Shown here: positions 1-4,844 of the stretch, piece by piece
Numbering within the stretch: position 1 is the first letter of the stretch
Layout: the number at the start of each line of letters is the position of its first letter
Origin: JAWXBM01 sp964602895
GTDB taxonomy: Bacteria > Pseudomonadota > Gammaproteobacteria > Xanthomonadales > SZUA-36
Assembly: GCA_964602895.1 (NCBI GenBank)
Contig: CAZRTG010000199.1
Coordinates: 1 to 6,301, forward strand
Direction: 5' to 3'
Length of the DNA: 6,301 nt
Made by a program: the position numbers and the translations under genes
The notes under the pieces: generated by a model
Databases searched by the model: none
What the model was told of the DNA's origin: nothing
What the model saw: only the letters and a program-made list of their open reading frames with translations

Positions 1-377
1 GGGGGATTTTCTTCCAGCAAAGGTGCCAGCAAATGGCCTTCCATATGGTGTACACCCACCGCGGGTATGTTCAGCGAAAAAGCCAGGGAGCGACCCAGCG
101 ATGCACCTACCAGCAAGGCGCCGATCAAGCCTGGCCCTGCGGTATACGCCACGCCATCGATATCGGCCCGGCTGCAACCGGCCTCGCTCATGCACTGGTC
201 CAGCAGCGGGATCAGCTTGCGCACATGGTCACGTGACGCGATTTCGGGCACTACACCACCGTATCCCGCATGGATTTCAACTTGCGAATACAAAACATGC
301 GCCATCAAACCGAGCTCGCCATCATAAATGGCGACACCGGTTTCATCGCAGGAGGTTTCAATGCCCAGAACGCGCAT
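1..377 (-). CDS. tsaD: TsaD (Gcp/YgjD), tRNA N6-threonylcarbamoyladenosine transferase subunit, N-terminal part
   Basis: TsaD transfers the threonylcarbamoyl group from TC-AMP to A37 of ANN-decoding tRNAs, working in the cytoplasm with TsaB and TsaE. The minus strand reads without a stop from an ATG at 377 to the window edge: 125 codons of a protein usually near 340 aa, so the 3' two thirds are missing because of the window boundary. The start MRVLGIETSCDETGVAIYDG is the classic ASKHA-fold N-terminus. A glycine-rich nucleotide loop (TAGPGLIGALLVGASLG) lies at about residues 79-95, and HMEGH at 111-115 supplies the two metal-ligand histidines, at the same numbering as E. coli. The start is fixed by homology, since no Shine-Dalgarno sequence is obvious upstream. 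It is transcribed divergently from the GGT-like gene, 74 bp away. Identity is seen directly; function is from family knowledge. Confidence 0.97.
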   Translation of the reverse strand, partial: MRVLGIETSCDETGVAIYDGELGLMAHVLYSQVEIHAGYGGVVPEIASRDHVRKLIPLLDQCMSEAGCSRADIDGVAYTAGPGLIGALLVGASLGRSLAFSLNIPAVGVHHMEGHLLAPLLEENP

Positions 378-451
378 GGGAGATAATCCAAATCCAGTAT
401 CAACAGCCGCGCAGTATAAAACAAGTACAGCAAATAGTACTCTGACCCCCA
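378..451. promoter_or_regulatory. Divergent promoter region between tsaD and the GGT-like gene
   Basis: Only 74 bp separate the two start codons, so both promoters must overlap here or the 5' leaders must be very short. On the plus strand TATAAA (415-420) is a possible -10 for the GGT-like gene, without a good -35. On the minus strand TATACT (418-413) and GATACT (401-396) are candidate -10 elements for tsaD; the second has TTGTTT (424-419) 17 bp upstream. CAGTAT occurs at 395-400 and 412-417. An inverted repeat AGTAC/GTACT (424-428 and 437-441, 8-nt spacer) could be an operator. Neither gene has a recognisable Shine-Dalgarno site. These are consensus matches by eye and the exact elements are uncertain. 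Confidence 0.35.
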
Positions 452-2029
452 ATGGGCACCTCAAGAGAAAATAAGGGAATCGTGGCTTCAGGCCATCCGG
501 AAACCTCCCGTGCCGGCGCGGAAATCCTGCGTGCCGGAGGCAACGCCTATGATGCCGTGGTGGCGGCTTTGGGTGCCGCCTGTGTGGTTGAACCGCTGTT
601 GGTCAGTCTGGGTGGTGGCGGCTTTTTGATGGCCGCTCCCGTAGCCCGTGAGCCTCTGGTCTACGATTTTTTCTGCCAGACACCGGGCCGGCGGCGGCCC
701 GTAACTGAGCAGGATTTTTATCCCATCTGGGCGAATTTTGGTGCGGACCGACAGGAATTCCACACCGGCATGGGCTCGATAGCAGTACCCGGAGTTGCGG
801 CAGGCCTGTTCGAAATTCACCGGGATCTGGGCCGCTTGCCTTTGTCCGAAGTGCTGCATCCGGCTATCGATCTGGGGAGAAAGGGTACAGCCATCAATCC
901 GCTACAGCAGTATGTTGTGCGCATACTGGAGCCGATCCTGCGCGCTGATCCGGCTGCTTTTGGCCTGTATGAATCACCGGGACATCGCGGTGAATTGATA
1001 CAGGCAGGGGAAATTCTGCGCAACCCGGATTTATCCGACGCCTTTGAGCGTTTGTTGCTTGAAGGTCCGGCATTGCTTTATGGCGGCGAATGGGGCCAGC
1101 AACTGGCAGCAGACAGTCTGCCAGGAGGTAATCTGCAATTGCAGGATCTGGCTCGGTACCAGGTGATTCGTCGTAAACCATTGCAATTCGAATTCGCAGG
1201 CTGCACCTGTTTGATCAATCCACCGCCTTCGCCCGGGGGTGGTCTGATTGCCTTTGCCCTGGGTTTGTTGGAGCAGAATCTGAAACAGGGCTCGGCCTGG
1301 GGTGGTCGTGAACATGTCAACGCCACCATCCGGGCCATGCACGCAGCCAACCAGGCACGCGATCATTATGGATTGCGCGAAAATGTAACTGCCGAGACCA
1401 TGGCCGAGTTGTTGCAGCCTGAAACCCTGGCTCAATGGCGTGATGGCATAAGCCGGCACAGCTTGTTCAGTCGCGGTACCACGCACATCAGTGTGGCGGA
1501 TTCAGACGGTAATATGGCCAGCCTGACCGCATCCAACGGCGAAGGCAGTGCCTATGTGCTGCCGGGTACCGGCATCATGCTGAACAATATGCTGGGGGAA
1601 GAAGATCTCCATACCGGTGGTTTTCACCGTTGGCAGCCCGACAGCCGCCTGGCTTCCATGATGTCACCGCTGGTCGCACGCTCCCCGGATGGCTTTCAAC
1701 TGGCGCTGGGTACCGGTGGGTCCAATCGAATTCGCAGCGCCGTCACCCAGGTTATGCTGAATGTGTTGCAATTCAGGATGCCGCTGCAAGACGCGGTTGA
1801 CGCGCCCAGAATGCATCTGGAAGGTACAAAATTGTCTGTGGAGCCGGGATTTGGAGTGGAAATCAAGGCGAATCTGGGAACTCGGGATGGTGAAACCGAA
1901 CTGGAATTGCTGAATTGGCCTGATCGCAATCTGTTTTTTGGCGGGGTACATGCCGTTCAATTCATGTCGAACGGTCAATTTTTCGGAGCAGGCGACTCGC
2001 GGCGGGGTGGTGCCGTCGTGATGGTCTAG
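452..2029 (+). CDS. Gamma-glutamyltransferase-family Ntn hydrolase (GGT-like), no signal peptide
   Basis: Members of this family (MEROPS T03) self-cleave before a threonine that becomes the N-terminal nucleophile of the small subunit, then hydrolyse or transfer gamma-glutamyl groups, classically from glutathione. The 525-aa product has the family's landmarks in order: GIVASGHPETS near residue 9, LRAGGNAYDAVVAAL at 26-40, SLGGGGF at 52-58, GSIAVPG at 108-114, PPPSPGGG at 257-264, RGTTHISV at 341-348 (predicted cleavage G342/T343), DSDGN at 350-354, GTGIMLNN at 372-379, and the oxyanion-type GGSNRI at 422-427. It is shorter than E. coli GGT (about 580 aa), and the N-terminus is hydrophilic with no signal peptide, so a cytoplasmic location is inferred. 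The E. coli Arg114 motif (DGRETAP-like) reads DFFCQTP (72-78) and the SS pair before MSP reads SM (402-403), so the substrate may not be glutathione. The ATG at 452 lacks a Shine-Dalgarno site; GTG at 482 would cut into the conserved start. It lies between tsaD and rpsU, an unusual position. Confidence 0.9.
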   Translation: MGTSRENKGIVASGHPETSRAGAEILRAGGNAYDAVVAALGAACVVEPLLVSLGGGGFLMAAPVAREPLVYDFFCQTPGRRRPVTEQDFYPIWANFGADRQEFHTGMGSIAVPGVAAGLFEIHRDLGRLPLSEVLHPAIDLGRKGTAINPLQQYVVRILEPILRADPAAFGLYESPGHRGELIQAGEILRNPDLSDAFERLLLEGPALLYGGEWGQQLAADSLPGGNLQLQDLARYQVIRRKPLQFEFAGCTCLINPPPSPGGGLIAFALGLLEQNLKQGSAWGGREHVNATIRAMHAANQARDHYGLRENVTAETMAELLQPETLAQWRDGISRHSLFSRGTTHISVADSDGNMASLTASNGEGSAYVLPGTGIMLNNMLGEEDLHTGGFHRWQPDSRLASMMSPLVARSPDGFQLALGTGGSNRIRSAVTQVMLNVLQFRMPLQDAVDAPRMHLEGTKLSVEPGFGVEIKANLGTRDGETELELLNWPDRNLFFGGVHAVQFMSNGQFFGAGDSRRGGAVVMV

Positions 2030-2049
2030 TTGTTACCTGGCTGTTGATT

Positions 2050-2082
2050 GGGATTGCACAGGGATTGCATGGGGCTTGCAAG
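2050..2082 (+). repeat. Three tandem 11-bp direct repeats upstream of rpsU
   Basis: Three consecutive units of exactly 11 bp are seen: GGGATTGCACA (2050-2060), GGGATTGCATG (2061-2071) and GGGCTTGCAAG (2072-2082). The first nine bases are identical in the first two units and differ at one position in the third. The period is close to one helical turn, so the units face the same side of DNA. They cover the -35 area of the proposed rpsU promoter; the -35 hexamer itself lies in unit two. A protein-binding array is an inference; chance duplication or slippage is the alternative. Confidence 0.75.
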
Positions 2083-2094
2083 CCTTGTTAGAAT
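2065..2094 (+). promoter_or_regulatory. Probable sigma-70 promoter of rpsU with extended -10
   Basis: The -35 candidate TTGCAT (2065-2070) matches the consensus TTGACA at four of six positions. An 18-bp spacer leads to TAGAAT (2089-2094), which matches TATAAT at five of six. TG at 2086-2087 followed by one base makes it an extended -10. Transcription would start near 2101, giving a leader of about 50 nt before the rpsU ATG. A 10-bp palindrome TAGCCGGCTA (2094-2103) spans the expected start site and another, GCTTGCAAGC (2074-2083), sits in the spacer. This would drive rpsU and probably the downstream operon. No LexA box of the type found at E. coli rpsU is visible. Confidence 0.6.
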
Positions 2095-2133
2095 AGCCGG
2101 CTACGTTCTGAGCAGCAGCCTGATTTGGGCCCC

Positions 2134-2141
2134 AAGGAAAG
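2134..2141 (+). promoter_or_regulatory. Ribosome binding site of rpsU
   Basis: AAGGAAAG lies 10 nt before the rpsU ATG, at slightly long spacing. It overlaps the right arm of a near-palindrome TTGGG-C-CCCAA (2125-2135), so part of the site could be paired in the leader RNA. Whether that matters for control cannot be judged from sequence alone. Confidence 0.55.
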
Positions 2142-2151
2142 AGTGAAGTAA

Positions 2152-2367
2152 ATGCCAAGTGTGAAAATTCGGGAAAATGAACCATTTGAATTTGCGTTGC
2201 GCCGTTTCAAGCGCTCCTGTGAAAAAGCAGGTGTGTTGGCTGAAACCCGCCGTCGCGAATTCTATGAAAAACCGACTCAGGAGCGTAAGCGTAAAGCCGC
2301 TGCTGCGGTCAAGCGCAATCTGCGCCGTATGTCACGTGACGCCGTTCGGCGTACTCGCCTGTACTGA
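2152..2367 (+). CDS. rpsU: Small ribosomal subunit protein bS21
   Basis: bS21 binds late to the 30S subunit near the 16S rRNA 3' end and helps start-codon selection on natural mRNAs. The 71-aa product is full length for the proteobacterial family and matches throughout: MPSVKIRENEPFEFALRRFKRSCEKAG at 1-27, the REFYEKPTQERKRK segment at 35-48, and an arginine-rich tail ending RRTRLY. Lys plus Arg make up 23 of 71 residues, as expected for an rRNA-binding protein. The start follows from the family's invariant MP(S/V)-type beginning and from AAGGAAAG upstream. It heads the rpsU-yqeY-dnaG-rpoD cluster, the macromolecular-synthesis operon, and has the best promoter in the window. A 190-bp gap with a hairpin follows, which could allow far more S21 to be made than primase. 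Nothing is odd in the protein itself. Confidence 0.99.
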   Translation: MPSVKIRENEPFEFALRRFKRSCEKAGVLAETRRREFYEKPTQERKRKAAAAVKRNLRRMSRDAVRRTRLY

Positions 2368-2396
2368 ATTACCCGCTTTTCAGAACCAACTTTTCC

Positions 2397-2417
2397 GGTA
2401 CCGGGATTTCCGGTGCC
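2397..2417 (+). terminator. Hairpin after rpsU: possible attenuator or partial terminator
   Basis: GGTACCGG (2397-2404) pairs with CCGGTGCC (2410-2417) in an 8-bp stem with one G-U pair and a GATTT loop, 30 nt after the rpsU stop. It is followed by CGCTTTCC rather than a clean T run, so full Rho-independent termination is unlikely. E. coli has an internal terminator in the corresponding rpsU-dnaG gap, which supports a role as attenuator or mRNA 3'-end stabiliser. A second, weaker inverted repeat (CGGTC/GACCG, 2430-2434 and 2446-2450) follows. The rest of the 2368-2557 gap is GC-rich, and I see no gene in it. TAGACT (2520-2525) could be a -10 for a secondary promoter, but no convincing -35 accompanies it. 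Confidence 0.4.
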
Positions 2418-2544
2418 CGCTTTCCTGATCGGTCCCGTCCGGGCCGACCGTGAGCAAGGTATGTTCAGGCCCGTTTGAGCCCTGCCCGGTTTTGTGCGCA
2501 CTTTCCGGCATTTTTGAACTAGACTGAGAACGATAGCGCCAGCC

Positions 2545-2551
2545 AAGGGAG
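2545..2551 (+). promoter_or_regulatory. Ribosome binding site of yqeY
   Basis: AAGGGAG lies 6 nt before the ATG at 2558, the best Shine-Dalgarno match in the window. It fixes the yqeY start. Confidence 0.75.
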
Positions 2552-2557
2552 AGTGTC

Positions 2558-3004
2558 ATGTCATTAAAAAACCGGATCCTGGAAGATGTCAAAAGCGCCA
2601 TGCGTGCTCGTGATAAAGAGCGCCTGTCGGTGCTGCGCCTGATCACGGCCGCCATCAAACAGCGTGAAGTGGATGAGCGCATCGAATTGGATGACGAGCA
2701 GGTGTTGCTGGTGTTGGACAAAATGGTCAAGCAACGTCGCGAATCCCTGGAACAATACGAAAAGGCAGCACGTGAAGACCTGGCGGCTCAAGAACGCTTT
2801 GAACTCGATCTGCTCCAGGCTTTTCTGCCCGAACCTTTAAGCGAAACCGAACTGAATGAGCTGATTAAATCAGCCATTGCCGAATCGGGTGCCAGCAGCA
2901 TGCGTGATATGGGCAGCGTGATGAACGCACTGCGTCCAACGGTGCAAGGGCGAGCCGATATGAAATGGGTAAGCCAGGCTGTAAAAGACCAACTGGGCAG
3001 CTGA
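2558..3004 (+). CDS. yqeY: YqeY, GatB/YqeY-domain protein
   Basis: The 148-aa product is the usual full length of the YqeY family, whose fold resembles the tRNA-binding C-terminal (YqeY) domain of GatB in the Asp/Glu-tRNA amidotransferase. Its exact biochemical role is not settled; a tRNA-related function is inferred from that similarity. Family motifs are plain: DVKSAMRARDKERLSVLRLI at 10-29, KMVKQRRESLEQYEKAAREDL at 55-75, FLPEPLSETEL at 89-99, and MGSVMNALRPTVQGRADMKWVSQAVK at 118-143. The protein is helical and highly charged, with no signal peptide or membrane segment. It has a strong Shine-Dalgarno site and ends 49 nt before the dnaG ATG, consistent with co-transcription. The same placement is known from Pseudomonas; E. 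coli lacks yqeY here. Confidence 0.96.
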   Translation: MSLKNRILEDVKSAMRARDKERLSVLRLITAAIKQREVDERIELDDEQVLLVLDKMVKQRRESLEQYEKAAREDLAAQERFELDLLQAFLPEPLSETELNELIKSAIAESGASSMRDMGSVMNALRPTVQGRADMKWVSQAVKDQLGS

Positions 3005-3053
3005 GCATGCCAGTTTGTTCGCAGCAGAACCTCTTGGTTGGCGGATCCGGTCC

Positions 3054-4793
3054 ATGGCCGGCCTGATTCCCGAGTCGTTTATCGAGGAGTTGCTGGGCCG
3101 GGCCGATATTGTTGAACTGATCGAACGCCATGTTCCACTGAAGCGCAGCGGTCGTGAATTCCAGGCCTGTTGCCCGTTTCACGACGAGAAAACCCCCTCG
3201 TTTACCGTCAGCCCACAGAAACAGTTTTACCACTGCTTTGGCTGTGGTGCGCATGGTTCGGCCATCGGCTTCCTGATGAATTACGAGGGCCTGGAATTTG
3301 TCGATGCGGTAGAAGAGCTTGCTCGTCTGGCTGGAATGACGGTACCCCGTGATGCCAGCGCGCCGCGCAAGCCCGTCGATGGCTTGCTGGATATGATGGA
3401 AGCAGCGGCCAGGTGGTATCAGGATCAGTTGAAAGCCAATGACGAAGCCATTGCCTATCTGAAAAACCGTGGGCTTTCCGGCGAAATTGTCAAAGCCTAC
3501 GGCGTCGGTTTCGCACCAGCAGGCTGGAACCACTTGATGGACCGGTTGGGTGGTACCGCCGAGAAACTGGCCCTGTTGCAGCGTGGTGGCATGCTCAGTG
3601 AAGGCCAAAGTGGTTCTTACGATAAATTTCGCCACCGCATTATGTTCCCGATTCATGATCGACGCGGACGCGTCATTGCTTTTGGAGGCCGGGCCCTGGC
3701 CGATGATGGCCCCAAGTACCTCAACTCACCTGAAACGGAGTTGTTTCATAAAGGCCGGGAGTTGTACGGGTTGTACCTGGCGCGTAAGCAGACCGGCCGA
3801 CTGGACCGCATCATTGTGGTCGAAGGCTATATGGATGTGGTCGCTTTGGCGCAGTTTGGTTTTGGCAATACGGTAGCAACCCTTGGAACTGCAGTGACTG
3901 GCGAGCAGGTGGATCAGGTTTTTCGAGCTTCAGAGGAAGTGATTTATTGCTTTGATGGTGACCGGGCCGGCCGTCAGGCCGCCTGGCGTGCGGTTGAGTC
4001 CACGCTGCCGCGTTTGCGCGACGGTCGCCAGGCCCGTTTCCTGTTCCTGCCGGAAGGGGAAGATCCGGACAGTATGGTGCGCAGTCTGGGCGAAGAGAAA
4101 TTTGCCAATCTGCTGAACGCGGCGCAACCCCTGTCGGAGTTCTATTTCAGGCATTTCACTGAACAGGTGGATATGAACTCACTGGACGGTCGGGCGCGGT
4201 TGGTGGAGTTGGCCAGGCCTGCCTTGCTGAAAATTCCGGAAGGGGTGTTTCAGGACATGATGTTGCAACGGTTGGAAGAATTGGCGCGTCATCAGTTGGG
4301 CGCATTCCGTTCAGCAAAGCCCGCCAGGACCGCTGCATCTGCCCGGGGCATGCCGCAAGCACAACAACGTACGCCCATCCGTCTGGCCATGGCGCATCTG
4401 GTACAAAATCCCGGCATGGTCAGGCACGTAAGTCCGCTGCCTTTCCTGTCCGATTGCGAGCTGCAGGGCATGGATATTTTGCGCGAACTTATTGACTTCT
4501 GCGCCGAACGTCCCAATATGAGCACGGCACAGTTACTGGAACTTTGGCGTGATCATCCGGCTCAAACGCATTTGATGACTCTGGCCACCTGGAGCTTGCA
4601 AGGGGAAGCCGAAAACCTGGTACAGGAATTCAAGGATTCACTTACCGGGCTTGAACTACAATGGACTGAGGTATTGATAAGTAGAATTTCACCCAGAACT
4701 ACAGAGTTGAGTCCAGAAGAATATCAGCGCTGGATGGCGCTGCTACAACAACGGCAGGAATTGATAAAGGCCCGGTCTGGTTTACTGCGGTAA
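3054..4793 (+). CDS. dnaG: DNA primase DnaG
   Basis: DnaG makes the short RNA primers for leading- and lagging-strand replication, acting with the replicative helicase DnaB at the fork. From the ATG at 3054 it is 579 aa (E. coli 581) and begins MAGLIPESFIEELLGRADIV, matching the family start. A TTG at 3015 would add 13 non-conserved residues, so I reject it; GGCGGA 8 nt upstream of the ATG is a modest Shine-Dalgarno site. Domains in order: CHC2 zinc finger with C40, H43, C61 and C64; RNA-polymerase core with the basic KFRHRIMFPI motif at 191-200; Toprim motifs VVEGYMDV (255-262, catalytic E257), DGDRAG (301-306) and EDPDS (336-340), the acidic metal ligands; then a low-complexity linker at about 418-440 and the C-terminal helicase-binding domain at about 441-579. 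All key residues are present. It sits 49 nt after yqeY and 51 nt before rpoD, consistent with one operon. Confidence 0.99.
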   Translation: MAGLIPESFIEELLGRADIVELIERHVPLKRSGREFQACCPFHDEKTPSFTVSPQKQFYHCFGCGAHGSAIGFLMNYEGLEFVDAVEELARLAGMTVPRDASAPRKPVDGLLDMMEAAARWYQDQLKANDEAIAYLKNRGLSGEIVKAYGVGFAPAGWNHLMDRLGGTAEKLALLQRGGMLSEGQSGSYDKFRHRIMFPIHDRRGRVIAFGGRALADDGPKYLNSPETELFHKGRELYGLYLARKQTGRLDRIIVVEGYMDVVALAQFGFGNTVATLGTAVTGEQVDQVFRASEEVIYCFDGDRAGRQAAWRAVESTLPRLRDGRQARFLFLPEGEDPDSMVRSLGEEKFANLLNAAQPLSEFYFRHFTEQVDMNSLDGRARLVELARPALLKIPEGVFQDMMLQRLEELARHQLGAFRSAKPARTAASARGMPQAQQRTPIRLAMAHLVQNPGMVRHVSPLPFLSDCELQGMDILRELIDFCAERPNMSTAQLLELWRDHPAQTHLMTLATWSLQGEAENLVQEFKDSLTGLELQWTEVLISRISPRTTELSPEEYQRWMALLQQRQELIKARSGLLR

Positions 4794-4807
4794 ACCCCGG
4801 AATTCAA

Positions 4808-4822
4808 GCGGCATTTTGCCGC
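4808..4822 (+). other. Small hairpin in the dnaG-rpoD gap
   Basis: GCGGC (4808-4812) and GCCGC (4818-4822) flank ATTTT; an extra A-T pair would give a 6-bp stem with a TTT loop. There is no T run after it, so it does not look like a terminator. In E. coli the equivalent gap carries an RNase E processing site that lowers dnaG message relative to rpoD. A similar mRNA-processing role is possible here but is only inferred from position. Confidence 0.35.
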
Positions 4823-4844
4823 CCAGCTTTCGCGACGATATCCA

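Noticed and set aside
23..445. Plus-strand open frames over 23-445
   Set aside because: The minus strand encodes an unmistakable TsaD here; the plus-strand frames are its shadows and show no conserved features.
2050..2060. GATTGCACA as a DnaA box
   Set aside because: It departs from TTWTNCACA at the conserved left half and is better explained as part of the 11-bp repeat.
2041..2061. CTGT...ACAG pair upstream of rpsU as a LexA box, as at E. coli rpsU
   Set aside because: The half-sites are separated by 13 bases, whereas a LexA box needs 8, and the AT-rich core is absent.
228..2342. 12-mer GTCACGTGACGC present at 228-239 and 2331-2342, containing a perfect palindrome
   Set aside because: Both copies lie inside well-conserved coding sequence (tsaD and rpsU), and one shared 12-mer is expected by chance in a window this size.
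3015..3053. TTG at 3015 as the dnaG start, giving 592 aa
   Set aside because: The 13 extra residues do not match DnaG, while the ATG at 3054 begins exactly at the conserved MAG-IP start.
2865..3656. Long minus-strand open frame of 263 codons opposite yqeY and dnaG
   Set aside because: It overlaps two well-conserved genes, resembles no family I recognise, and is explained as an antisense shadow.
4650..4690. CTTGAA at 4650 with TAGAAT at 4682 as an internal heat-shock or sigma-70 promoter for rpoD, by analogy with E. coli
   Set aside because: The spacing is wrong for sigma-70, and the sigma-32 -10 consensus is not matched at the required distance.
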